Shown piece after piece: positions 48,894 through 57,773 of a DNA stretch of 64,000 nt. The notes beneath the pieces were generated by a model. The model ran no database searches and had not been told where the DNA came from. It saw only the letters and a program-made list of their open reading frames with translations. The stretch covers positions 62,001-126,000 of the forward strand of contig NZ_BJMN01000031.1 in the NCBI RefSeq assembly GCF_006539185.1. Reading direction: 5' to 3'. Position 1 is the stretch's first letter; the number at the start of each line of letters is the position of its first letter. Position numbers and translations under genes: made by a program. This stretch comes from Streptomyces gardneri (GTDB lineage Bacteria; Actinomycetota; Actinomycetes; Streptomycetales; Streptomycetaceae).

Positions 48894-49592
48894 TCAACCG
48901 GCTTGCTCCCGGCGGGCGTTCAGCAGACGCAGGGCCGAGGCGCGGGTGGCGGCGACGTGGGCGCGGGCCAGGGACTCCGCGGCGGATTCGTCGCGGTCGC
49001 GGACGGCCTCGTAGAGCCGTTCGTGGGCGCCGCACATCGGTTCGCCGTCCGCATCGGCGGAGGTGAGCCGGAAGAGGCGGCGCAGGCGGGAGTCGAGCGG
49101 GGCCATCAGGTCCACCAGCAGGGGGTTGCCGGAGAGCTCGACGATCCGCCGGTGGAAGTCGGCGTTGAGGGAGACGGCCTCGCGGAGCCGTCCCGACTCC
49201 GCCGCCCGCCGCGCCCGGGCGAGGAGCTCCTCCATCGCGGCGAGGTCCTCGGGACGCGCGTGCCGGGCGGCGAGGCGGGCGGCCAGGCCCTCCAGGTTCT
49301 CCCGTACGTCGAAGAGGTGCGCGGCGTCCTCCGGGCCGAAATCCGTCACCACCGCACCCCGGCGCGGCTGCACGGAGAGGAACCCCTCCGACTCCAGCCG
49401 CTGCATCGCCTCGCGCACCGGCACCCGGGAGACCCGCAGCTCGTCGGCGATCTCCCGCTCCACGAGCCGCGTCCCCGCCGCGTACTCCGCCTCGATGATC
49501 CGCTCGCGCAGCTCCGCGTAGACCCGCTCCCGCAGGGACGGGTGGGTGTCCCCGGCGGCGGAGCCGCGGGGGGCGGGGCGGGGGGCGGTCAT
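48894..49592 (-). CDS. GntR/FadR-type (FCD) regulator
   Basis: A 232-residue GntR protein. The winged helix is about residues 20-85 (RVYAELRERIIEAEYAAGTRLVEREIADELRVSRVPVREAMQRLESEGFL). The FCD domain contains FDVRENLEGLAARLAARHA, NADFHRRIVELSGN and GAHERLYEAVRDRD, with the D/H/H metal ligands. ATG 49592 follows ggagc. It lies 74 bp downstream of the amidohydrolase gene, which has two TGGTATACCA sites before it; this is the likely target. Confidence 0.9.
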   Translation of the reverse strand: MTAPRPAPRGSAAGDTHPSLRERVYAELRERIIEAEYAAGTRLVEREIADELRVSRVPVREAMQRLESEGFLSVQPRRGAVVTDFGPEDAAHLFDVRENLEGLAARLAARHARPEDLAAMEELLARARRAAESGRLREAVSLNADFHRRIVELSGNPLLVDLMAPLDSRLRRLFRLTSADADGEPMCGAHERLYEAVRDRDESAAESLARAHVAATRASALRLLNARREQAG

Positions 49593-49666
49593 GGGAAGGG
49601 CTCCAGTCCGGCGGGGTCGGGGCTGCCGCCGCTGCCCGATCTTCGCAGACCGGCGGGGCCGGCCCG

Positions 49667-50881
49667 TCAGACCAGGCGGCCGTCCCTCGCCACCACCCGG
49701 CCCGCGCGGACCACCAGGTCGCGGCGGGGGCGGTCGACCACCACCTGGGGGAGGCACTCGCCGTCGACGAGCATGAAGTCGGCGGGGGAGCCCGGGCGCA
49801 GGTCGGCCTTCGGGAGGCCGAGGAGCTCCGCGCCGCCGTCGGCCGCGAGGCGGAAGCAGGCCTCCAGGTCCTCGTCGAGCCGCGCGTCCAGGGCCCAGCC
49901 GGCGAGCCAGGCGCGGTGCAGCATGTCCGCGTCGCCGAACGGGCTCCAGCTGTCCCGCACCCCGTCCGAGCCGAGCCCGACCCGGACCCCGCGCTCCGCG
50001 AGGCGCCGGAAGGGCAGGATCGTCGTCTCCGACAGGGCGACCGTGGTGAGGGAGATCCCGGCCTCCGCGAGCAGGTCCGCCGTCTCGTCCAGCTCCCGTG
50101 CGGCGAGGCCCGCGACCGCGAAGGCGTGCGCGACGCTCACCCGGCCCTGGAGGCCGAGGGCCCGGGTGCGGGCGGCGATGTCCCGCAGCGGGGCGAGGCC
50201 GCGCTCGCCCCGGTCGTGGAGGTGGATGTCGAGCCCGAGGCCGTGCCGCTCGGCGAGCGCGAAGACCGTGCCGAGCTGATCCCCCTCCCCGTCCCCTTCC
50301 GCGTCGAAGCCGGCCGGGTCGATGCCGCCGATGTGCGTGACGAGACCGCTCGCGGCGGCCTCCGCCAGGAGCTCGGCCACCCCCGGCGTGCGGACCACCC
50401 CGTGCTGCGGGAAGGCGACCAGCTCCACGTCGACGATCCCGGCCAGCTTCCCGACCGCCTCGGCGACCCCCTCGATCCCGGAGAGGCCGTAGGCCGGGGC
50501 CACGTCGGCGTGGGCGCGCATCGCCCGGGTGCCCTGGGCCGCCGCGTGCGACATCAGCCGCAGCGCCCGCTCGCCCACCGGGGCCGGGAGCGCGCGGGCG
50601 AGCTCCACGTCCCCGGCGACGTAATCGGCGATGCCCTGAGCCGGCCGCCTGCTGTGCCAGGGCTCGCCCCAGGACGTCTTGTCGGGGTGGATGTGGGCGT
50701 CGACCAGGGTCGGCAGGGCCAGCCGGCCGCCCCCGTCGACCCGCTCGACGACGGCGCCCGGCGGGACCTCGGCCACGAGCAGGCCGTCCACGGCGATCAG
50801 CTCGCCGGCCGGGCCCCCGGAGGGCAGCCGTACGTCGTGGAACACGGTCGCGGTGCCGATCGGCTGCGGCGGGGTCGTCAC
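49667..50881 (-). CDS. Cytosine deaminase-like amidohydrolase
   Basis: A 404-residue zinc amidohydrolase of the cytosine deaminase (CodA) type. The first metal motif is DAHIHPDKTSW and a later one is DIHLHDRGE. SVAHAF gives the next His and GLGSDGVRDSWSPFG the last Asp. The C-terminus GSPADFMLVDGECLPQVVVDRP is the usual urease-like beta-sandwich. The true substrate (cytosine, isocytosine or another N-heterocycle) is open. GTG 50881 is the start. It precedes the GntR regulator on the same strand. Confidence 0.85.
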   Translation of the reverse strand: MTTPPQPIGTATVFHDVRLPSGGPAGELIAVDGLLVAEVPPGAVVERVDGGGRLALPTLVDAHIHPDKTSWGEPWHSRRPAQGIADYVAGDVELARALPAPVGERALRLMSHAAAQGTRAMRAHADVAPAYGLSGIEGVAEAVGKLAGIVDVELVAFPQHGVVRTPGVAELLAEAAASGLVTHIGGIDPAGFDAEGDGEGDQLGTVFALAERHGLGLDIHLHDRGERGLAPLRDIAARTRALGLQGRVSVAHAFAVAGLAARELDETADLLAEAGISLTTVALSETTILPFRRLAERGVRVGLGSDGVRDSWSPFGDADMLHRAWLAGWALDARLDEDLEACFRLAADGGAELLGLPKADLRPGSPADFMLVDGECLPQVVVDRPRRDLVVRAGRVVARDGRLV

Positions 50882-50907
50882 GGGGTCTCCTCGGGGCTTC
50901 GACGGTC

Positions 50908-50932
50908 TGGTATACCAGCTCTTGGTATACCA
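50908..50932. promoter_or_regulatory. Double GntR operator TGGTATACCA
   Basis: Two identical 10-bp palindromes (50908-50917 and 50923-50932), 15 bp apart, lie 26 bp before the deaminase start. The form TGGT-x2-ACCA is that expected for FadR-subfamily GntR proteins. Confidence 0.8.
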
Positions 50933-50962
50933 CGAAGATCCCGGCGGGCGAGGGCCCGCTTC

Positions 50963-53740
50963 TCACCAGGCCAGGTCCTCCAGAGCGTCCAGGTCCGGCA
51001 CCACGTTCGCCGCCATCGGACCCGCGTCCATGTCCTCCACCCGCAGCTCGGCCCAGATCGTCTTGCCGCGGCGGCCGTACCGCGTGCCCCAGCGCTCCGC
51101 GTACTGCGCCACCAGGTACAGCCCGCGGCCGCCCTCGTCGGTCGTCGTCGCGTGCCGCAGGTGCGGGGACGTGCTGCTGCCGTCCGAGACCTCGCAGATC
51201 AGCGTGCGGTCGTGGAGCAGCCGCACCCGGACCGGATCGGCGCCGTACCGCACCGCGTTCGTGATCAGCTCGCTGAGGATCAGCTCCGCCGTGAACGCGA
51301 GCCCGTCGAGCCCCCACTCCGACAGCTTCGCCGCCGCCGCGTTCCGTACGGGCGAGACCGCCGACGGGTCCCGTTCCACCTCCCACTCCGCGATCTGCTC
51401 CCGGTCGAGCAGCCGGGTCTGCGCCACCAGCAGCGCGATGTCGTCGCGCGGCGAGGGCGAGAGAAGCGTCGCCAGGACGTCCGCGCAGGTCTGCTCCGGG
51501 CTCCGGTCCTCGCGCGCGAGCGTGGACCTCAGCAGCGTGAGACCCGTGTCCAGGTCCCGCCCCCGGTCCTCCAGGAGCCCGTCCGTGAAGAGCACCAGCT
51601 TGCTGCCCTCCGGCAGCCGCAGCTCCGTCGTCTCGAACGGCACGTCCCCCAGTCCGAGCCCCAGCGGCAGCCCCGGCGACAGCTCGGGGAACTCCACCCG
51701 TCCGTCCGGGCCGACGAGCGCCGGTCCCGGATGCCCCGCGCTCGCCACCGCGCACCGCCCGGAAGCCGGGTCGTAGATCGCGTACAGGCAGGTCGCACCC
51801 GTGATGCCCTCGTCCCGCCGCCGCCCCTCGGTGTCCGGGCCCTCCAACTCGCGGTGGTCGATCCGGGCCGTCAGCTCGTCGAGGTGGCCGAGGAGCTCGT
51901 CCGGGGGCACGTCGAGCGTCGAGAAGTTGTGCACGGCCGTCCGCAGCCGCCCCATCGTGGCCGCCGCGTGCAGCCCGTGCCCCACCACGTCGCCCACCAC
52001 CAGCGCCACCCGTGCCCCCGGCAGCGGGATCACGTCGAACCAGTCGCCGCCCACCCCGGCCTTCGCCGGGAGATAGCGGTACGCCACGTCCACCGCGCTC
52101 TGATCCGGCAGCGCCCTCGGCAGCAGGCTCCGCTGGAGCGTCACCGCCATCGCGTGCTCCCGCGTGAACCGGCGCGCGTTGTCGATCGCCACCGCCGCCC
52201 GCGCCGCCAGCTCCTCCGCGAACGACAGGTCCTCCTCCCCGAACGGCTCCGGGGTGTCCGCCCGCCAGAAGTTCGCCATCCCGAGGACCACCCCACGGGC
52301 CAGCAGCGGCACCGTGAGCAGCGAGTGCATCCCGTACGCGAGGGCCTGCGCCGCCCCCTCCGGGTCCTGCGCCCGCCAGGCCTCCGCCGCGGCCAGCTCC
52401 GGCTGCGCCACCGCGTGCCCCGCGGCCAGCGCGACCGCCATCGGGGCGCCGGTCACGTCGAAGTGGATGGTGTCCCCGACCGGCTGGAGCGGCTGGTCCG
52501 GCCGCAGCCCGCTCAGCGCCGTCCGCCGCATCTCCGTCATCGTGGCCGCGTCGTCCGGGGGCTCCTCCCCGCGCAGCACCGGTTCGAGCAGCTCCACCGT
52601 CGCGAAGTCCGCGAACCGAGGCACCGCCACCTCCGCCAGCTCCTCCGCGGTCCGTACGACCTCCAGCGTCGTCCCGATCCGCACCCCCGCCTCGTACAGC
52701 AGCTGGAGCCGGCCGCGGGCCACCGCCGCCCGGCCGGTCACCACGGCCAGCTCGGTGGTGTCCCGCATCGTCATGACGCTCCCGGACTCGGCGCCGGCGG
52801 TGAGCGTGGGGCGCACGCTCACCGCGAGCAGCCGGTCGCCCGCCCGGTGCACCTCGTCGGTGGCGGCCCGCCCCGACGTGAGGAGTTCGACCGTACGGGG
52901 ATCGAGGCCGAGCTCCGAGACGTGCCGCCGCTCCGCGTCCGCGGACAGCCCGAGCAGCCGCCGCGCCTCGTCGTTGGCGAGGAGCAGCCGGTGGTCGGGG
53001 CCCACGATCAGGACTCCTTCGCGCACGGCGTGCAGGACCGCCTCGTGGTGCTCCTTCATCCGGGTCATCTCGGTGGGCCCGAGGCCGTGCGTCTGCCGCC
53101 GCAGCCGCCGGCTCACCAGACCCGCCCCGCCCACGGCGAGCGCCAGCGCGCCGGCCGCCGCACCGACGAGCAGCGGCAGCCGCCCCCGCAGCGCGTCCGA
53201 GATGCTCTGCACCTCGATGCCGCTGCTGACCATGCCGACGATCTTTCCCTTCTCGTCCACCACCGGGACCACGGCCCGTACCGCGTCGTTCGGCGCGCCC
53301 CGGAAGAGCTCGGTGAAGGAGTCGCCGTCGACCGCCGCGCGCGTGAGGTCCCCGGTGGCGACGCGGCCGATGAGTTCAGGCTGGGAGTCGGTGAACCGCA
53401 CCCCGGCCGGGCTCAGGACCGCGATGAAGTCGACCCCCGTCGCCAGGCGGGTCGCCTCCGCCCGGGCCTGGAGCTCCGCCGTCGGATCAGGCGAGGTCAG
53501 CGCCTCGTCGATGCCCGGCGCGTGCGCGAAGGCCTCCGCGACGGAGAGCGACCGGATCCGGGCGTCCCGCTCGGTGTCCCGCTGCGCCTGGTGGAAGATG
53601 ACGAAGACCGCCGCCGCGATCAGCAGCAGCGCGATCAGCGCCTCCAGGGCGAAGACCTGGCCCGCGACGCTCCGCAGGCCCGTCCTGTCGTCCCGGGGCG
53701 TCCTGCCGTCCCGGGGCTTCCGGCCCGCTCGCGCGTTCAT
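50963..53740 (-). CDS. Membrane sensor SpoIIE-type phosphatase with ATPase domain
   Basis: A 925-residue multidomain protein. In order: membrane helix (29-49), extracytoplasmic CitA/DcuS-like sensor domain (50-185, GVDFIAVLSPAGVRFTDSQPELIG), second helix (188-210), PAS (about 235-335), GAF (about 350-520), PP2C/SpoIIE phosphatase (about 545-765; GGDWFDV, VGDVVGHGLHAAA, FTDGLLEDRG, PRDDIALLV) and a C-terminal HATPase_c (about 790-915; ELITNAVRYG, GRGLYLVAQYAERWG). It likely dephosphorylates an anti-anti-sigma factor and phosphorylates it through the kinase-like domain, controlling a SigB/SigF-type sigma factor. Start ATG 53740 overlaps the upstream stop. Confidence 0.92.
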   Translation of the reverse strand: MNARAGRKPRDGRTPRDDRTGLRSVAGQVFALEALIALLLIAAAVFVIFHQAQRDTERDARIRSLSVAEAFAHAPGIDEALTSPDPTAELQARAEATRLATGVDFIAVLSPAGVRFTDSQPELIGRVATGDLTRAAVDGDSFTELFRGAPNDAVRAVVPVVDEKGKIVGMVSSGIEVQSISDALRGRLPLLVGAAAGALALAVGGAGLVSRRLRRQTHGLGPTEMTRMKEHHEAVLHAVREGVLIVGPDHRLLLANDEARRLLGLSADAERRHVSELGLDPRTVELLTSGRAATDEVHRAGDRLLAVSVRPTLTAGAESGSVMTMRDTTELAVVTGRAAVARGRLQLLYEAGVRIGTTLEVVRTAEELAEVAVPRFADFATVELLEPVLRGEEPPDDAATMTEMRRTALSGLRPDQPLQPVGDTIHFDVTGAPMAVALAAGHAVAQPELAAAEAWRAQDPEGAAQALAYGMHSLLTVPLLARGVVLGMANFWRADTPEPFGEEDLSFAEELAARAAVAIDNARRFTREHAMAVTLQRSLLPRALPDQSAVDVAYRYLPAKAGVGGDWFDVIPLPGARVALVVGDVVGHGLHAAATMGRLRTAVHNFSTLDVPPDELLGHLDELTARIDHRELEGPDTEGRRRDEGITGATCLYAIYDPASGRCAVASAGHPGPALVGPDGRVEFPELSPGLPLGLGLGDVPFETTELRLPEGSKLVLFTDGLLEDRGRDLDTGLTLLRSTLAREDRSPEQTCADVLATLLSPSPRDDIALLVAQTRLLDREQIAEWEVERDPSAVSPVRNAAAAKLSEWGLDGLAFTAELILSELITNAVRYGADPVRVRLLHDRTLICEVSDGSSTSPHLRHATTTDEGGRGLYLVAQYAERWGTRYGRRGKTIWAELRVEDMDAGPMAANVVPDLDALEDLAW

Positions 53741-55803
53741 GCCGTGCTCCGTGCGACGAGCAGCGCCACGTCGTCCTGCGCGCCCGGCCTGCGCAGCGCC
53801 TTGAGCAGCATGTCGCAGGTCTCCTCCAGGGGCCCGCGTGCCCCGTCGAGCAGGTCCACGAGCACCGCGAGCCGGTCGTCGATCGCCGCGTCACGGGTCT
53901 CGACGAGACCGTCCGTGTAGAGCACGAGCACGTCCCCGGGACGGAAGGGGATCCGGGCCGTCCGGAAGGTGCCGCCGCCCACCCCCAGCGGCACCCCCGT
54001 CGAGAGCCGCACCAGCTCGGCGGGGCCGTCCGCCGGGATCCGCACGGGCGGCAGATGGCCCGCGTTCGCGATCCGGCACCGCCCCAGACGCGGATCGTGC
54101 ACCGCGAAGAGGCAGGTCGCGATGTAGTGCTCCAGGCCCGCCGTGATCCGGTCCAGGTGCCGCAGCACCTGCGCCGGCGACAGGTCGAGGTCCGCGAACG
54201 CGCAGGTGGCCGTGCGCAGCCGGCCCATCGTCGCCGCCGCGTCGATCCCGCTGCCCATCACGTCCCCGACGACGAGCGCCGTCTTGTCGTCGGGCAGCGG
54301 GATCACGTCGTACCAGTCGCCGCCGACCTCGCTCGACGCCTGCGCGGGCTGGTAGCGGGAGGCGACCTCCAGGCCCGCGCGCTCCGGCGGAGTGCCGGGG
54401 AGCAGGCTGCGCTGGAGCGTCACCGCCGAGTTCCGCACGCTCTGGTACCAGCGGGCGTTGTCGATGCTGACCGCGGCGCGGGCGGCGAGCTCCGTCGCGA
54501 GCAGCACGTCGTCGCCGTCGAACGGCAGCGGATTGCGGTCCCGCTTGAGGTCGAGCGCGCCGAGCACCTCCCCGCGCGCGATCAGCGGAACCGCCAGATA
54601 CGAGTGCACCCCGGCCCGCCGGAGCTGATCCGCGGCCTCCGGGCTCCGGGCGATCCGGGGCAGGTCAGCGGGGCCGACGTGCTCGACGAGGACCGGCAGC
54701 CCGGTGTGCACACAGCGGGTGACGAGCCGGTCCGCCCCGTACATCGCCACCGCCCCGGGCGGGTCCGCGGCAGGCAGCGCCTCCGTCGGCCCCGAGGCCT
54801 TCACCGCGAGCGCGCGGAAGAGTTCCGGGCCCGCCTCGGGCACCCCGGGCCTGCGCAGCGCCAGGACGGAGTCGAGGACGTCGACGGCCGCGATGTCCGC
54901 GAGCTCCGGCACCACGACCCCGGCGAGTTCGTCGGCCGTCCGGTCCACCTCCAGGGTGGTGCCGACCCGCGCCGAGGCGTCCGCGACGAGCGCGAGCCGC
55001 CGCCGGGACCGGTTCGCCTCCGCGTCGGCGTCCTGCTGCTCGGTCACGTCGATCACCGAGGCCGCGACCCCCAGGACCTGGCCCTCGGCCCCGTCCAGGC
55101 GGTAGAAGGACACCGACCAGGTGTGCTCGTGCTCGGGGTCCGCCGGGGTCCGTCCCGTCGTCGGGTGGTCGAGCAGGGGCCGGCCCGTGGCGAGGACCTC
55201 GCGCAGCGCCGTCTCCAGCGCCGCCGCGTCGATCCGCGGCAGCATGTCGGCTATCCGGCGCCCGATGTGCAGCGCGGCCGGGACGCCGTTGATCCGTTCC
55301 AGGGCCGGGTTCACGAGGACGTACCGCAGGTCGGTGTCGAGGACGGCGAGACCGATCGGCGACTGGGAGACGAGCCGGTCGGAGAGGGCGAGGCCGGTCT
55401 CGACGCGTTCGACGACGGCGCGGTCGGCGGCGATCCCCAGGGCGTACAGACCCCCCAGGTCGTCGGTGAGCCGCATGTTGCGGAACTCCACCTCGCGGGT
55501 GCTGCCGTCCTTGTGCTGTACGGGGAAGGTGCCCGCCCAGGTCGCGCCGCCGCGCAGCACCTCGCCGAAGAGGCGCAGCGCCTCCTCGCGGTGCTCGGCG
55601 CCGACGATCAGCCGGGCGATGTACCGGCCGAGGGCCTCGTCCGCGCGGTAGCCGAAGAGGGCCTCCGCCTGCGGGCTCCACAGCACGATCCGGCCGCGCG
55701 CGTCGATGACGATGGCCGCGACCCCGAGGATGTCGAGGAGCCCTTTGGCGTCGAACGGCACACTCGCCCGCCCCGCCGTCTCCGGGAAGGAACCGGCCGT
55801 CAC
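53737..55803 (-). CDS. PAS-PAS-GAF SpoIIE-type phosphatase
   Basis: A 688-residue soluble phosphatase. PAS 1 (about 20-135; IVIDARGRIVLWSPQAEALFGYRADEALG), PAS 2 (about 150-265; AVLDTDLRYVLVNPALERINGVP), GAF (about 280-445), PP2C (about 465-685; GGDWYDVIPLPDDKTALVVGDVMGSG, LYTDGLVETRD, AQDDVALLV). It lacks the ATPase domain of its neighbour. GTG 55803 has a ggaggaggg ribosome site. The ATGA overlap with the 925-residue gene shows coupling, so the two phosphatases likely feed one sigma-factor switch. Confidence 0.92.
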   Translation of the reverse strand: MTAGSFPETAGRASVPFDAKGLLDILGVAAIVIDARGRIVLWSPQAEALFGYRADEALGRYIARLIVGAEHREEALRLFGEVLRGGATWAGTFPVQHKDGSTREVEFRNMRLTDDLGGLYALGIAADRAVVERVETGLALSDRLVSQSPIGLAVLDTDLRYVLVNPALERINGVPAALHIGRRIADMLPRIDAAALETALREVLATGRPLLDHPTTGRTPADPEHEHTWSVSFYRLDGAEGQVLGVAASVIDVTEQQDADAEANRSRRRLALVADASARVGTTLEVDRTADELAGVVVPELADIAAVDVLDSVLALRRPGVPEAGPELFRALAVKASGPTEALPAADPPGAVAMYGADRLVTRCVHTGLPVLVEHVGPADLPRIARSPEAADQLRRAGVHSYLAVPLIARGEVLGALDLKRDRNPLPFDGDDVLLATELAARAAVSIDNARWYQSVRNSAVTLQRSLLPGTPPERAGLEVASRYQPAQASSEVGGDWYDVIPLPDDKTALVVGDVMGSGIDAAATMGRLRTATCAFADLDLSPAQVLRHLDRITAGLEHYIATCLFAVHDPRLGRCRIANAGHLPPVRIPADGPAELVRLSTGVPLGVGGGTFRTARIPFRPGDVLVLYTDGLVETRDAAIDDRLAVLVDLLDGARGPLEETCDMLLKALRRPGAQDDVALLVARSTA

Positions 55804-55823
55804 ACTGCCCTCCTCCCGCCGCC

Positions 55824-57056
55824 CTACGCGCCTCCCTCCATGCTCCCCGCCCCCTGCCCACCCCGCACCGCGAGGCCGTCCACCCGGCCACCGCCGGGGT
55901 CGCCGCCCCGGCGCCCGCCCCGTACGGCGAGGCCGGCGGCCCAGGCCGTTCCCGCCACCGCGAGGACCGGCAGGAGGATCCGGACGTCGACCACCGCGAC
56001 CAGACCGGCGCCGAAGGCGATGGCCAGCGCGTTCGGGGCGAAGACCAGGGTGTGCGCGGTCGCCGCCACCCGGCCCACCGCCTCCGCCGGGGCCTCCCGC
56101 TGGACCGCCGTCATGGTGGCGACGAGGACCCACGGCATCCCCAGGCCGATCACCGCGCTCGCCACGAGGGCCGTCACCCCGTACGGCAGCGCCCGTACGC
56201 CCACCGCCACCGCGAACACCGCGAGACCGGTGGCGGCGAGCACCCGCTCCGGCACCCGGCGCAGCAGCGGCCCCGTGAGCAGGCCCGCGAGGACCGAGCC
56301 CGCGCCCTGGACCGCGTACAGCACACCGGCGTACGCGGGGGAGCGCCCGAGCCCGCTGTCCACCACGGCGTAGATCGCGGCCCCGTTCACCCCCGCGAGC
56401 AGCATCGTGAACCCGCCCGTCGCCACCAGCGGCCGCAGCACGGGCGAGGCCCGCAGCAGCCGTACGCCCTCGGCCGTCTCCCGCCACCAGTGCGGGCGCG
56501 CGGACCGAGCGGGGCGCTCCTCCCGGACCGGCATCAGCGCGAACAGGACCGCCGCGAGCGCGAAGCTCGCCGCGTCGAGGAGGGCGACCGGACCGCCGCC
56601 GTACCGGGCGAAGAGCCCCGCCGCCACGAGCGGGGCGATCAGCTTCATCGACTCGTTCGCGGTCATCCGCAGCCCGTTGAGGGTGCCGAGCCGCCCCTCG
56701 TCGAGGGTCGTCGCGACGAGCGCCTGCTCGGCGGCCTCGTGGACGGCGCCCTGGGCCCCGTACAGCACGAGCACCGCGAACAGCAGCCACACCCGGTCCG
56801 CCGACTCCACCCACAGGAGCACGGGCAGCAGGAGCGCCATCGCCACGTTCAGGACGACGAGCAGGGGCCGCCGCCGCACCCGGTCGGCGAGCGTGCCGAG
56901 CAGCGGCCCGAGGAGGACGGGCGCCCACAGGGCGAAGGCGGCGAGCGCCGCCAGGCTGTCCGAACCCGTGAGGGACTTGACCCAGATCCCGGAGACCAGC
57001 CACATGGCCGTCGTACCGAAGCCGGACACGACGATGCCTGTCAGATACCAACGCAT
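55824..57056 (-). CDS. MFS exporter
   Basis: A 410-residue MFS transporter with about 12 helices and the loop motif GTLADRVRRRPLLVVLNVAM. The C-terminal 35 residues are a Gly/Arg-rich cytoplasmic tail (RGGRRGGDPGGGRVDG). It belongs to the MFS_3-like exporters, as does the gene at 1295-2521. It ends 20 bp before the SpoIIE gene pair on the same strand. Substrate unknown. Confidence 0.85.
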   Translation of the reverse strand: MRWYLTGIVVSGFGTTAMWLVSGIWVKSLTGSDSLAALAAFALWAPVLLGPLLGTLADRVRRRPLLVVLNVAMALLLPVLLWVESADRVWLLFAVLVLYGAQGAVHEAAEQALVATTLDEGRLGTLNGLRMTANESMKLIAPLVAAGLFARYGGGPVALLDAASFALAAVLFALMPVREERPARSARPHWWRETAEGVRLLRASPVLRPLVATGGFTMLLAGVNGAAIYAVVDSGLGRSPAYAGVLYAVQGAGSVLAGLLTGPLLRRVPERVLAATGLAVFAVAVGVRALPYGVTALVASAVIGLGMPWVLVATMTAVQREAPAEAVGRVAATAHTLVFAPNALAIAFGAGLVAVVDVRILLPVLAVAGTAWAAGLAVRGGRRGGDPGGGRVDGLAVRGGQGAGSMEGGA

Positions 57057-57175
57057 GGCCGCAGCCTGGCCTCTGAGGAGGGCCTTACGGATCGGTCACC
57101 TGCCCTATCCCGGATGCCCGGGACACGATGCCAGGGGCCCGGTGCCCTCGGTCCCGGCGCCTTCGGTGCCCGCGC

Positions 57176-57592
57176 TCATCCGCGCTCGCCGCCCCGCTTC
57201 TCGTACCGCAGCGCCGCCCCCGTCACCACGGCCCCGAGTCCTTCCCACAGGCCCACGCCGAGGAAGCCGGCCGGGGCGCGGCCCGTGACGACGGCGAGGG
57301 TGAAGACCGCGCAGGTGAGGAGCCGGAAGGGGACCGTCCAGCGGAAGAAGGGCTTCCAGTCGGCGAGTGCGGCCAGGACGTAGTAGACGCCCATGTTGAG
57401 CGCGGCCATCGAGGAGGCCGTGAGGAAGACCAGGGTGTGGTCGCCGTCCGCACGCTCGCCCCGGGGCACCGGTGCGAAGCCCATGACCGTGAGCAGGGCG
57501 TCCGGGGCGACCAGGCCCACCACGCCGAGCGCGGCGGCGAGCACGCCGAAGACCGCCATGGTCCAGCCGGACAGGGAACGGGGCAGGCGCAC
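57176..57592 (-). CDS. Small four-helix membrane protein
   Basis: A 138-residue protein with four predicted helices, starting SGWTMAVFGVLAAALGVVGLVAPDALLTVMGF and ending in a basic cytoplasmic tail (RYEKRGGERG). It resembles DoxX-like small membrane proteins that occur widely in Streptomyces. Start ATG 57592. Not clearly linked to neighbours; 119 bp before the MFS gene. Confidence 0.7.
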   Translation of the reverse strand: MRLPRSLSGWTMAVFGVLAAALGVVGLVAPDALLTVMGFAPVPRGERADGDHTLVFLTASSMAALNMGVYYVLAALADWKPFFRWTVPFRLLTCAVFTLAVVTGRAPAGFLGVGLWEGLGAVVTGAALRYEKRGGERG

Positions 57593-57713
57593 GGCGGTCC
57601 TCCGCGAGGGAAAGCAGGGTCAGCGACTCGATGGCGTTCGAATGCTTGCTCGGACGGGCGAGCGTGACCTTGCATATCGTGTGACGGGGGCCCAGAGCCA
57701 ATCGGGCCCCTCA

Positions 57714-57767
57714 GGGGGTGTCTTGCCGATCAGGCCGGGCTCGCGGCGTGATCGGCAAGACACCCCC
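57714..57767 (-). terminator. Long inverted repeat after the PBP gene
   Basis: A 19-bp perfect inverted repeat (57714-57732 with 57749-57767) with a 16-base loop begins six bases past the PBP stop. The stem is long and its sequence GGGGGTGTCTTGCCGATCA is not very GC-biased in the middle. Confidence 0.85.
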
Positions 57768-57773
57768 TTCACG

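Noticed and set aside
49916..53920. Plus-strand open frame of over 1300 codons opposite the deaminase and SpoIIE genes
   Set aside because: Arg/Pro/Gln-rich shadow frame with no motif; the minus-strand proteins are full-length and recognisable.
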